Below, in pieces: positions 46,804 through 55,559 of a DNA stretch of 64,000 bases. This DNA is from Burkholderiales bacterium (GTDB lineage: Bacteria; Pseudomonadota; Gammaproteobacteria; Burkholderiales; Burkholderiaceae_C), in NCBI GenBank assembly GCA_016702555.1, contig JADJDV010000003.1, positions 341,002 through 405,001 on the forward strand. Reading direction: 5' to 3'. The first letter of the stretch is position 1. Each line of letters starts with the position of its first letter. The notes under the pieces were generated by a model. It made no database searches and was not told the origin of the DNA. It was given only the letters and a program-made list of their open reading frames with translations. The translations under genes were made by a program, and so were the position numbers.

Positions 46804-47871
46804 ATGAAAATCGCAGTTCTTCCCGGTGACGGCATCGGCCCCGAAATCGTCACCGAAGCCGTCAAGGTGCTCAGGGCGCTCGACCTGAAGTTCGACATCG
46901 AAGAGGCACCTGTCGGCGGCACCGCCTACGACGCGCACGGCCATCCGCTGCCCGACGCCACGCTCAAACTGGCCCAGGCGGCCGACGCCATCCTGTTCGG
47001 TGCCGTGGGCGACTGGAAGTATGACAAGCTCGACCGCCCACTGCGCCCCGAGCAAGCCATCCTGGGCCTGCGCAAGCACCTGGGCCTGTTCGCCAACTTC
47101 CGCCCCGCCATCTGCTACGAACAACTCACGCACGCCAGCAGCCTGAAACCCGAACTGGTCGCGGGCCTCGACATCCTCATCATCCGCGAGCTGACCGGCG
47201 ACATCTACTTCGGCCAGCCGCGCGGCCGGCGTGTGGCGCCCGACGGGCACTTCCCCGGCGCCGAGGAAGCCTTCGACACCATGCGCTACACGCGCCCCGA
47301 GGTGGAGCGCATCGCCCGTGTCGCCTTCGAGGCCGCGCGCCAACGCCACAAGCGCGTCACCAGCGTGGACAAGGCCAACGTGCTGGAAACCTTTCAGCTC
47401 TGGAAAGACGTGGTCACCGAGGTGCACCAGGACTACGCCGACGTGGCGCTGGACCACATGTACGTGGACAACGCCGCCATGCAGCTGGTGAAGGAACCGA
47501 AGAAGTTCGACGTCATCGTCACCGGCAACATGTTCGGCGACATTCTGAGCGACGAAGCCTCCATGCTCACCGGCTCCATCGGCATGCTGCCTTCGGCCAG
47601 TCTCAACTCTCAGCGCCAAGGCCTGTACGAACCCAGCCACGGCAGCGCACCCGACATCGCCGGCAAGGGCTTGGCCAACCCGCTGGCCACCATCCTGAGC
47701 GCCGCGATGATGCTGCGCTTCAGCCTGAATCAGCCCGAGGCGGCCGACCGCATCGAGACGGCGGTCAAGAAAGTGCTGGCCCAAGGCCTGCGCACACCCG
47801 ACATCTACAGCGAAGGCACGACGAAAGTCGGCACGCGCGAGATGGGCGAGGCGGTGGTGAAGGCGCTGTAA
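46804..47871 (+). CDS. leuB: 3-isopropylmalate dehydrogenase
   Basis: 355 residues. N-terminal LPGDGIGPEI; substrate/metal residues in RELTGDIYFGQPRG, DKANVLET and NMFGDILSDEAS; NAD site in GLYEPSHGSAPDIAGKG. It oxidatively decarboxylates 3-isopropylmalate. It is the last leu gene; the IS256-type element begins about 20 bp downstream and probably displaces the native flank. Confidence 0.97.
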   Translation: MKIAVLPGDGIGPEIVTEAVKVLRALDLKFDIEEAPVGGTAYDAHGHPLPDATLKLAQAADAILFGAVGDWKYDKLDRPLRPEQAILGLRKHLGLFANFRPAICYEQLTHASSLKPELVAGLDILIIRELTGDIYFGQPRGRRVAPDGHFPGAEEAFDTMRYTRPEVERIARVAFEAARQRHKRVTSVDKANVLETFQLWKDVVTEVHQDYADVALDHMYVDNAAMQLVKEPKKFDVIVTGNMFGDILSDEASMLTGSIGMLPSASLNSQRQGLYEPSHGSAPDIAGKGLANPLATILSAAMMLRFSLNQPEAADRIETAVKKVLAQGLRTPDIYSEGTTKVGTREMGEAVVKAL

Positions 47872-47889
47872 CGCCGCACCGCAACGCCA

Positions 47890-49333
47890 GAGCCTATCAT
47901 TAATTTTGTGTGCGAGGCATACCATGACCCACAGGAGCATGTATGCCAAGCAAGAAGAAGCTGCCGGCGCAGTTGCCGGCAATCCCCGCTGAGCTGATTG
48001 ATCAGTTCGTCACTGGCCCCATGAGCGCCGAGGCCGTGCAATCAGCCTCCATGGCCTTCAAGAAGGCCCTCATCGAACGCGCGCTGGGCGCGGAGATGTC
48101 CCACCACCTGGGCTACCCGCCAGGAGCGGCCAAGCCCGAGGAGTCGATCAACCACCGCAATGGGCGCAGCGGCAAGACCGTGCTGACCGAGGACGGCCCG
48201 CTGCGCATCGAGGTGCCTCGAGACCGAGCGGGCTCCTTCGAGCCAGTACTCATTCCCAAACACGAGCGACGTTTCACGGGCTTCGACGACAAGATCGTGG
48301 CCATGTACGCACGCGGCATGACCATGCGCGAGATCCAGGGCTTTGTGTTGGAGCAATACGGCACCGAAGTCTCACCGGAGTTCATCAGCTCGGTCACCGA
48401 CGCCGTCATGGTCGAAGTCACCGCCTGGCAGAGCCGGCCGCTGGAGGCGATGTATCCGGTGATCTTCTTCGACGCGCTGCGCGTGAAGATCAAGGAGGAT
48501 GCGGTGGTGCGCAACAAGGCCATTTACCTGGCCCTGGGCGTGCTGCCCGATGGCACGCGCGACATCCTGGGTCTGTGGATCGAGGGCACTGAAGGGGCGA
48601 AGTTCTGGATGAGGGTGTTCAACGACCTGAAGACCCGGGGGGTCAATGACATCCTGATTGCCGTCACCGATGGCCTCAAGGGCATGCCTGAAGCACTGGC
48701 TGCGGTGTACCCGGCCACCACACTGCAGACCTGCATCGTGCACCTGATTCGCAACTCGCTGGATTACGCAAGCTGGAAAGACCGAAAGCTGCTGGCCGCG
48801 GCCATCCGGCCGATCTACACGGCGGCAAGCGCCGAAGCGGCGGAGGCCGAACTTCAGGCCTTCGCACAAGGCCCGTGGGGCGCCAGGTTCCCCACCGTGG
48901 TGGCAGCCTGGCGCCGGGCATGGGATCGGGTGATTCCCTTCTTTGCCTTCCCGCCAGCGGTGCGCAAGGTGATCTACACCACCAACGCGATCGAGAGCAT
49001 CAACGCGCGCTTGCGCAAGATCATCAAGACGCGGGGGCACTTCCCGAGCGACGATGCGGCAACCAAGCTGATCTGGCTGGCGCTGCGCAACATCACGGCC
49101 GATTGGGGCCGCGCGGCGCACGACTGGAAGGCGGCGATGAACCAGTTCGCGATACTGTACGAGGATCGTTTCACCCAGCCCGCGCACAACAGCCCAAGAT
49201 GACAGGAGGTTGAACCATGAATTCATGGCTCAACCGGGGGCGCCTCCGGCGGCCTGGCAGGGGCCTGAAATTCGAAAGAATCAGATAACAGACAATTCAG
49301 AAAAACGCCTCACACACAGAATTTCTGACACTC
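47890..49333 (+). mobile_element. IS256-family insertion sequence
   Basis: About 1.44 kb with an intact transposase. Imperfect inverted repeats: 47897-47918 versus 49307-49328 match at 18 of 22 positions (core TTTTGTGTGCGAGGC against TTCTGTGTGTGAGGC); both termini begin GAG. No matching 8-bp direct repeat flanks the ends. The right end truncates a dusC gene and the left end follows leuB, which suggests rearrangement as well as insertion. Confidence 0.85.
47943..49202 (+). CDS. IS256-family transposase
   Basis: 419 residues, intact frame. Mutator/IS256 landmarks: MSHHLGYPPG, NHRNGRSGKTV, IPVPRD-like IEVPRDRAGSFEP, catalytic acidic residues in VIFFDALRVKIKED and LIAVTDGLKGMPEA, the CIVHLIRNS motif and the C-terminal TTNAIESINARLRK. 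It should be competent for transposition. An AGGAG site lies just before ATG 47943. Confidence 0.95.
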   Translation: MPSKKKLPAQLPAIPAELIDQFVTGPMSAEAVQSASMAFKKALIERALGAEMSHHLGYPPGAAKPEESINHRNGRSGKTVLTEDGPLRIEVPRDRAGSFEPVLIPKHERRFTGFDDKIVAMYARGMTMREIQGFVLEQYGTEVSPEFISSVTDAVMVEVTAWQSRPLEAMYPVIFFDALRVKIKEDAVVRNKAIYLALGVLPDGTRDILGLWIEGTEGAKFWMRVFNDLKTRGVNDILIAVTDGLKGMPEALAAVYPATTLQTCIVHLIRNSLDYASWKDRKLLAAAIRPIYTAASAEAAEAELQAFAQGPWGARFPTVVAAWRRAWDRVIPFFAFPPAVRKVIYTTNAIESINARLRKIIKTRGHFPSDDAATKLIWLALRNITADWGRAAHDWKAAMNQFAILYEDRFTQPAHNSPR

Positions 49334-49584
49334 CCCACCGACACGCCCACCGGCGTGCGGCTGCCGTGCAGCAACTCGGGCACCACGCGGGTGAAGCTGC
49401 GCGCCGGCAGCAGCCGGTCGGTGATGCGGATGAACTCGGACACGCAGCGGTCCACACCACCCACGCGCGTCAGGATGTCGCGCAGGCCGTGGTCGAGCAG
49501 GCCTTCCATCGGGGCAAGGACGAGGGTCACGGCGGCATCGGGCAACGAAGGGCAGGAAAGCGCAGTCGGGACCGCGCCAGACAT
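49334..49584 (-). pseudogene. dusC: tRNA-dihydrouridine synthase fragment (DusC-like), 3' part removed by IS256 element
   Basis: Only the first about 65-80 codons remain. LVLAPMEGLLD with SEFIRITDRLLPARSF and PELLHGSRTPVGV match the N-terminus of DusC-type enzymes, which reduce uridines in tRNA with FMN. The sequence then runs into the IS256 right end; the catalytic cysteine and FMN-binding regions are missing. The start may be ATG 49584 or GTG 49530. The product cannot be functional. Confidence 0.8.
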
Positions 49585-49716
49585 TGTCGCCGTACCGGCC
49601 GCCGTCCCACGAACACCCTGCCAAAACCCGACAGGTCACGGCGCGGATGTACGGTAGCATTCCAAGGCTGTGCGCCTAAGGTGCGCCCATTCCTTATTCG
49701 TTTGGAGTCGATTGAT

Positions 49717-50216
49717 ATGCGTGTTCAATTTGCCCAACTGCTGCAGGCCGCCGCCGGCATCGGACTGCTGTGCGGTGCCGCGGTGTTCGCGCAGGCGCCG
49801 GCGGCGACTCCAGCCGCAGCGCCGGTGCCGCCCGCTGCCGCCGATGCGCGCGAGGGCACGTTCAAGACCGTGCAGGGCGACGTCACCGTGGTGCGCGGCA
49901 AATGCGCAGCGCGGCCGTGGTGGGCGATGGGCTGCGCATCGCCGACCGCGTGCTGACAGGAGACGCCAGCGCCGCGGCGATCACGCTGAAGGATGGCACG
50001 GTGCTCTCGATCGGTGCCGGCAGCAGCGTCGATCTGGCCGAGTTCCAGTTCAACCCCACGACCCACGACGGCCATGTGCTGATCTCACTGCTGCGCGGCT
50101 CGCTGCGCGTGGTCACCGGACTGATCGCCAAGCTCAAGCCGGAGCAGGTCAAGGTGACGACCCCCACCACCGTGATCGGTGTGCGTGGCACGGATTTCAT
50201 CGTGGAGCAGCGGTAG
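49717..50216 (+). pseudogene. FecR-domain secreted protein, frameshifted
   Basis: ATG 49717 begins a signal peptide (MRVQFAQLLQAAAGIGLLCG, then AAVFAQA) and the first FecR strands (GTFKTVQGDVTVVRG). The frame breaks near 49900-49905, after which VVGDGLRIADRVLTGDAS, IGAGSSVDLAEFQF and the final GVRGTDFIVEQR continue in another frame to 50216. Together they make a FecR-type periplasmic domain of about 165 residues. It is followed at once by an OmpA-type lipoprotein, a common pairing. The break fits the regional indel pattern. Confidence 0.78.
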
Positions 50217-50220
50217 CGCA

Positions 50221-50805
50221 GTGAAAACCGTTGCCTGGACGATCGGCGCCGCCTTGTTGGCGACGGGTTGTGCGCCGGCGACACGCGTGGTGCTGCTGCC
50301 ATCGCCGGCTGGCGCCACCAGCGCCGTGGAAGTCGCTGCCGGGCCGTCGCGCGCCGTGCTGTCGCGTCCGTATGAAGCCGCCGAAATCGGTGAGCGCAGC
50401 ATGAGCACCCGGCAACTCGATGCCGCGCAGGTGCAGCAGCGCTACGGACGCTTGCTGGCGGTGCAGCCGCCCCCGGAGCAGCGTCTCACGCTGTTCTTCG
50501 AACTCGGCGGCGCCCAGCTGACGGCGGATTCGGCCGCCCAGCTGGACACAGTGATCCAGCAGGCCACCGCGCGCCCGGGCGGCGAGATCGTGGTCATCGG
50601 CCACACCGACCGCGTCGGCACGATGGAAGCCAACGACCTGCTCTCGCTGCAGCGCGCGCAGGCCATCCGCGAGCTGCTGATCCAGAGAGGTTTCCCCGCG
50701 ACGCGCACCGAGGCGGTCGGCCACGGCGAGCGGGAGCCGCTGGTGGCGACCGCGGACGAAGTGGCCGAGCCGCGCAACCGGCGCGTCGAGATCGTGGTGC
50801 GCTGA
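50221..50805 (+). CDS. OmpA-family lipoprotein
   Basis: 194 residues from GTG 50221. A lipoprotein signal (MKTVAWTIGAALLATGC) precedes a variable linker and a C-terminal OmpA-like peptidoglycan-binding domain (about 90-194) containing IGHTDRVGTMEAND and a C-terminal NRRVEIVVR. It likely tethers the outer membrane to peptidoglycan. It starts 4 bp after the FecR gene stop. Confidence 0.87.
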   Translation: MKTVAWTIGAALLATGCAPATRVVLLPSPAGATSAVEVAAGPSRAVLSRPYEAAEIGERSMSTRQLDAAQVQQRYGRLLAVQPPPEQRLTLFFELGGAQLTADSAAQLDTVIQQATARPGGEIVVIGHTDRVGTMEANDLLSLQRAQAIRELLIQRGFPATRTEAVGHGEREPLVATADEVAEPRNRRVEIVVR

Positions 50806-50826
50806 GCGCCCCGCCACTTCCGCCGC

Positions 50827-51579
50827 ATGCCCCCATCCATCACCCTGCGCCGCCACGCCCGCGCCTGGCTGCTGGCCGGCGCGATGCTGGCGTGCTTTGG
50901 GGCTGCCGCCGCGGCCAAACCGTTCGAGGACAGCATCGCCCAGCGCGCCCAGGCCTGCACCTTCTGCCATGGCGAGCAGGGCCGTGCCGGGCCCGACGGC
51001 TATTACCCGCGCCTGGCCGGCAAGCCGGCCGGCTACCTGTACCACCAGCTGCTCAACTTCCGCGACGGCCGGCGCCATTACGGCCTGATGACGCGCATGG
51101 TCGACGTGCTGAGCGACGCCTATCTGCTGGAAATCGCCGAATACTTCGCCGCGCTGGACGTGCCCTACGCGCCGCCGGCCCGGCCCGCCACGCCGCCGCC
51201 CGAGCCGCTGCTGGCGCGCGGGCGCGAACTGGTGCAACACGGCAATCCGGCGATGCGCCTGCCGGCCTGCGTGCAATGCCACGGCGAGCGGCTGACCGGC
51301 GCGCTGCCCGCGGTACCGGGCTTGCTTGGCCTGCCGCCGGACTACCTGATGGCGCAGCTGGGCGGCTGGCGCACCGGCCAGCGCCGCGCGCACGAGCCGG
51401 ACTGCATGGCCAGCGTGGTGCGGCGCCTGAGCGACCGCGACGCCCACGCCATCGTCAGCTGGCTGGCGCTGCAGCCGGTGCCGGCCGACGCGCGTCCGGC
51501 GCCCCACGCGCCGCCGCTGCCGCCCGGTGCGCCCGACCTCAAATGCGGCGCCGCGCCGCGGCCCGGAGCGGCGCGGTGA
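50827..51579 (+). CDS. di-haem cytochrome c (c4-like)
   Basis: 250 residues with a signal peptide (about 1-30) and two haem-binding CxxCH motifs, CTFCH and CVQCH, in two related domains as in cytochrome c4. YYPRLAGKPAGYLYHQL is a typical c4-like segment. It acts as a periplasmic electron carrier. Its stop overlaps the GTG of the next cytochrome gene (GTGA), so the two are probably functional partners. Confidence 0.88.
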   Translation: MPPSITLRRHARAWLLAGAMLACFGAAAAAKPFEDSIAQRAQACTFCHGEQGRAGPDGYYPRLAGKPAGYLYHQLLNFRDGRRHYGLMTRMVDVLSDAYLLEIAEYFAALDVPYAPPARPATPPPEPLLARGRELVQHGNPAMRLPACVQCHGERLTGALPAVPGLLGLPPDYLMAQLGGWRTGQRRAHEPDCMASVVRRLSDRDAHAIVSWLALQPVPADARPAPHAPPLPPGAPDLKCGAAPRPGAAR

Positions 51580-52872
51580 AGCGCTGGTGGCTCGCGCTCG
51601 GCGCCCCGCTGTTGGCGCTGCTGCTCGGCGGCGGCGCGCTGTGGCTGATCAACTTCAACGACGGCGTCGACATCGCCGACACGCGAGCGCCCGCTGGCGA
51701 CACGGCCGACCGGATCGAGCGCGGCGCCTACCTGGCGCGCACCGGCAACTGCCTGGCCTGCCACACGGCGCGCGGCGGCGCGCCGGGCGCCGGCGGCCTG
51801 GCGCTGGCCACGCCTTACGGCACGCTGTACACCAGCAACCTGACGCCGGACGACGAGGCCGGCATCGGCCGCTGGAGCGCCGCCGCCTTCTGGCGCGCGC
51901 TGCACCACGGGCGCTCGGCCGACGGCCGTCTGCTCTACCCGGCTTTTCCCTACACCCACACCACCTTGCTGACGCGCGCCGACGCCGACGCCCTGTTCAG
52001 CTATTTTCGCAGCCTGCCGGCGTCGCCGCTGCCGGTGCCTGAGCACGAGCTGCGCTGGCCCTACAGCACGCAGCTGGCGCTCGCGGTGTGGCGCGCTGTA
52101 CTTCAGGCCGGGCGGCTTCGCGCCCGATCCCGCGCAAGACGCCGCATGGAACCGCGGCGCCTATCTGGTGCGCGGCGTCGCCCATTGCTCCGCCTGCCAC
52201 GCCAGCCGCGACCGCTGGGGCGGCGCCGATTGGCGCGACCTGAGCGGCGGCCTGATGGCCGCGCAAGGCTGGTACGCACCCTCGCTGCTCGACGCCCGTG
52301 AAGCCGGCCTCGCGCAATGGCCCACGGCGGAGATCGTGCGCCTGCTCAAGACCGGCCACGCCGATCGGGGCACGGTCAGCGGCCCGATGGCTGAGGTGGT
52401 GCTGCACGGCAGCCAGCATTTCAGCGACGCCGATCTGTCGGCCATGGCCATGTATCTCAAGGCGCTGCCGCAGGCGCTCGCCACAGTCGACAGCCTCACG
52501 TCAGCGCCGCGCGCCCCCGGCCGCCTGGCCATGGCGGGCGAGCAGCTGTATCAGGACCGCTGCGCCAGCTGCCACGGCGAGCAGGGCGAGGGCCAGCCCG
52601 GCGCTTACCCGCCGCTGGCCAGCAACCGCGCCGTCACGCTGGCACGCACCGAGAACCTGTTGCAAACACTGCTGTACGGTGGCTTCGGCCCCGCCACCGC
52701 CGGCCACCCCCGCCCCTACGGCATGCCGCCCTTCACCCAGTTGCTGAGCGATGCCGAGATCGCCGCCGTGCTGAGCCACATCCGCGCCAGCTGGGGCAAC
52801 CAGGCGCCCGAAGTGTCGCCGCTGGACGTGCACACCATGCGCGCGGCGCTGGCGCAGACCCTGCCGCGATGA
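51576..52872 (+). pseudogene. tri-haem cytochrome c (dehydrogenase cytochrome-subunit type), one frameshift
   Basis: GTG 51576 starts an N-terminal anchor helix (WWLALGAPLLALLLGGGALW). Three CxxCH sites follow: CLACH, then after a frame change CSACH and CASCH. The layout matches the membrane-anchored tri-haem subunits of alcohol/gluconate-type dehydrogenases. The break is at about 52091-52097, in a GCGCG stretch; restoring two bases rejoins LAVWRALYFRPGGFAPDP. No quinoprotein or flavoprotein partner is adjacent. The stop overlaps the start of the RluA-type gene. Confidence 0.82.
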
Positions 52873-53519
52873 GCGCCGGCACGGCGCTGGTCTGCGTACA
52901 CGAGGACCCGCATCTGCTGGCGCTGGACAAGCCGGCCGGCCTGCTCAGCGTACCGGGGCGCGGTGCCGACAAGGCCGACTGCCTGATCGCGCGCGCCCGG
53001 CACCGCTGGCCCGACGCGCTGATCGTGCACCGGCTCGACCAGGCCACCAGCGGCCTGCTGCTGCTGGCGCGCGGCGCCGCCATGCAGCGCGCCCTGAGCA
53101 TCGCGTTTGCCGAGCGGCGCGTGCACAAGCGCTACCAGGCGCTGGTGCACGGCCGGCTCGAACTGTCGGCCGACGCCACGCGCGGCTGGGCCGAGATCGA
53201 TCTGCCGCTGATCGCCGACTGGCCGAATCGCCCGCGCAGCCGGGTCGATCACGCCATCGGCAAGCCGAGCCGCACACGCTGGCGGCCGCTCGGCCACGAC
53301 AGTACGCTTGAGCGCACGCGCGTGGCGCTGGAGCCGATCACCGGCCGCTCGCACCAGTTGCGCGTGCACCTGCAGGCCATCGGCCACCCGATCGTCGGCG
53401 ACAGCCTGTACGGCCCGCCCGATGGCGCCGCGCGGCTGATGCTGCACGCCTGCGCGCTGCGCCTGGTGCATCCGGCGACGGGCGACACGCTGGAACTGAG
53501 CAGCCCGGCGCCGTTCTGA
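52869..53519 (+). CDS. RluA-family pseudouridine synthase
   Basis: 216 residues without an S4 domain, as in RluA. The catalytic aspartate is D57 in HRLDQATSG; LDKPAGLLSVPGRG and GRSHQLRVHLQAIGHPIVGD are family signatures. It likely modifies 23S rRNA and/or tRNA uridines. The ATGA overlap with the upstream cytochrome gene suggests co-translation although the functions are unrelated. Confidence 0.92.
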   Translation: MSAGTALVCVHEDPHLLALDKPAGLLSVPGRGADKADCLIARARHRWPDALIVHRLDQATSGLLLLARGAAMQRALSIAFAERRVHKRYQALVHGRLELSADATRGWAEIDLPLIADWPNRPRSRVDHAIGKPSRTRWRPLGHDSTLERTRVALEPITGRSHQLRVHLQAIGHPIVGDSLYGPPDGAARLMLHACALRLVHPATGDTLELSSPAPF

Positions 53520-53564
53520 CCAGATGAACATGCTCAGAATGGCGATGACCCAGGCGCTCAAGCC

Positions 53565-53942
53565 ATGAGCGGGCCGGAACTCCGCGCCGCCGGCCGCCTC
53601 TCAACGCGCATGCCGGACATTTCCAATCGCGCGCTCGCCCGCCGCGCTGCGCTGGCCGCCTTGGTGACGGCGCCCTGGATCTGGACCGGCGCACGCGCCC
53701 AGCCTGCGGCGCCGCTGCGGCCCACGCCGGCACAGACCGAAGGTCCGTTCTACCCGCTCGAACTGCCCGCCGACAGCGACCACGACCTGCTGCGCAACGG
53801 CATGCGCGACTACCGGATCGGCACACCGGCCTGGGTCGAGGGCCGCGTGCTCGACGCAGCCGGGCGCAGCGCGCTCACGCGCCCCTTCGTGCCGGGGCCC
53901 GACGGCCTGCGCGCACAGTACACACTGGTGGTGCGGGCCTGA
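53565..53942 (+). pseudogene. intradiol ring-cleavage dioxygenase remnant with internal deletion
   Basis: 125 residues. A twin-arginine-like leader (NRALARRAALAALVTAPW) precedes the conserved PTPAQTEGPFYPLELPADSD and the GTPAWVEGRVLDAAG strand of intradiol dioxygenases. The sequence then jumps to a C-terminal-like RPFVPGPDGLRAQYTLVV. The middle of the domain, which carries the iron-binding Tyr and His residues, is absent, so the product should be inactive. Because the junction is in frame, a deletion is likelier than an indel error, though assembly collapse is possible. The start could be ATG 53565 or 53610. Confidence 0.7.
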
Positions 53943-54095
53943 GCACCGATCCGGCGCCGCACCACAAACCACAGGCAGCAACTCGGCTCGCCGCTGCACA
54001 CGGCGGCAAGCCACTGTCCTACGCGGCGCGCCAGGGCGAGCAGCTACAGTTTTTCCCGTCACCCCCGATTCATTCAAACCCAAAGAGGTCCATTC

Positions 54096-54678
54096 ATGAA
54101 CAAGTTCAATCTGCGCAACATCGGCCTGGCGGTCGCCATCGGCCTGGGCAGCATCGCCATGGTCGGCTGCACCACCACGCCGGCCGGCTCCGAGGCCTCC
54201 GGCCCGACCGCGCGCCGCCATGGAGCGCGACGTCGACGCCACGCTGGCGCGCCTGTACACCACGGTGCCGGGCACGCGCGAGATGGTGCAGCGCTCGGCC
54301 GGCGTGCTGGTGTTCCCGGCGGTGGTCGGCGGCAGCTTCGTGGTCGGCGCCGAGCACGGCAAGGGCGCGCTGCGCGAAGCCGGTCGCACCAGCGGCTACT
54401 ACAGCACCACCAGTGGCTCGATCGGCTTCCAGGCCGGCGGCCAGTCGAAGGCGGTGGTCTACGTGTTCAACACGCGTGACGCGCTCAACAAGTTCAAGGC
54501 CAGCAACGGCTGGACCGCCGGCGCCGACGCCACCGTGGCGGTCGGCAAGGTCGGCGCCAACGGCTCGGTCGACACCCAGACCATCCAGCAGCCGGTGGCC
54601 AGCTTCATCCTGACCAACGTCGGTCTGGAAGCCGGTGCCGCAGTCGGTGCCGCCAAGGTCAGCCGCATCACGCTCTGA
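54096..54678 (+). pseudogene. SYLF-domain (YSC84-like) lipoprotein, one frameshift
   Basis: ATG 54096 begins a lipoprotein signal (LAVAIGLGSIAMVGC). After about 40 codons the frame breaks near 54210-54219, a GCGCGCCGCC stretch. MERDVDATLARLYTTVPGTR then continues in another frame to 54678 with the SYLF core (GVLVFPAVVGGSFVVGAEHG, SGSIGFQAGGQSK, VTSFILTN-like VASFILTN). SYLF proteins bind lipids; the bacterial role is poorly defined. Restoring two bases gives a protein of about 195 residues. Confidence 0.8.
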
Positions 54679-54726
54679 TCTGCTGATCGCCTTGAGCGCA
54701 CCGCCAACCGGCGGCGTGCAGGCATA

Positions 54727-54758
54727 CGAGAAAGCGCCGTCATCGCGGCGCTTTCTCG
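54727..54758 (+). terminator. perfect 13-bp hairpin, probable terminator
   Basis: CGAGAAAGCGCCG (54727-54739) pairs with CGGCGCTTTCTCG (54746-54758) around a 6-nt loop. There is no T run after the stem, so termination may be weak or the hairpin may instead protect the mRNA end. It lies between the SYLF gene and the SDR gene. Confidence 0.6.
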
Positions 54759-54779
54759 TGGCTGCGGTAGATTGCGGCC

Positions 54780-55547
54780 ATGCCAATCACCGACCGACAC
54801 CTCACCATCCTCACCGGCGGCTCGCGCGGCATGGGCCTGGCCATGGCCGAACAGTTGCTGGCTGCGGGTCACACGCTGCTGACGCTGTCGCGCCGCGTCA
54901 ACGACGATCTGGCGCAGCAGGCCGAGGCCCGGCGCGCCGACCTGACGCAGTGGCCAGCCGACCTGGCCGACAGCACCGCCATCTGCGCGCACCTGCAGGA
55001 GTGGCTGGCCCGGTTTGACGCCGGCCACTTCGCCAGCGCCACACTGATCAACAACGCCGGCGTCGTCCCCCCCATCGGACCCCTGCGCGACGCCGACGGG
55101 CCCGATCTGGCCAACGCCCTGCGCGTGGGACTGGAGGCGCCGATGCTGCTCACCGCCGCCTTCCTGCACGCCACGCGCGACTGGCGCGGCGCGCGCAAGG
55201 TGCTGAACATTTCCTCCGGCCTGGGCCGCCGCGCCATGGCCTCGCAGGCCGGCTATTGCGCCGCCAAGGCGGGCATGGACCACTTCACGCGCTGCCTGGC
55301 GCTGGACGAAGCGCTGGTGCCGAACGGCGCCAAGGTGTGCTCGCTGGCGCCCGGCGTGATCGACACCGACATGCAGGTGCAACTGCGCGGCGCCGATGCG
55401 GCGGCGTTCCCGGACCGCGGCCGCTTCGAGCGTCTGAAAAGTGAAGGCCAACTCAGTTCCGCCGACGAGGCGGCGCGCCACGTGCTGGCCTATCTGGCGC
55501 GGCCCGATTTCGGCACCGAACCGGTGGCGGATGTGCGCCACGCCTGA
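54780..55547 (+). CDS. SDR family NAD(P)-dependent oxidoreductase (sepiapterin/benzil reductase-like)
   Basis: 255 residues. TGGSRGMG cofactor motif near residue 13, NNAGVVPP strand, catalytic serines in NISSGLG and the canonical YCAAK active site. The overall pattern, with the N-terminal LTILTGGSRGMGLAMAEQLL and C-terminal VIDTDMQVQLR, resembles the yeast/bacterial benzil and sepiapterin reductase group. The substrate is unknown. The frame is intact, in contrast to its neighbours. Confidence 0.87.
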   Translation: MPITDRHLTILTGGSRGMGLAMAEQLLAAGHTLLTLSRRVNDDLAQQAEARRADLTQWPADLADSTAICAHLQEWLARFDAGHFASATLINNAGVVPPIGPLRDADGPDLANALRVGLEAPMLLTAAFLHATRDWRGARKVLNISSGLGRRAMASQAGYCAAKAGMDHFTRCLALDEALVPNGAKVCSLAPGVIDTDMQVQLRGADAAAFPDRGRFERLKSEGQLSSADEAARHVLAYLARPDFGTEPVADVRHA

Positions 55548-55559
55548 CGGCTGGCGCCG

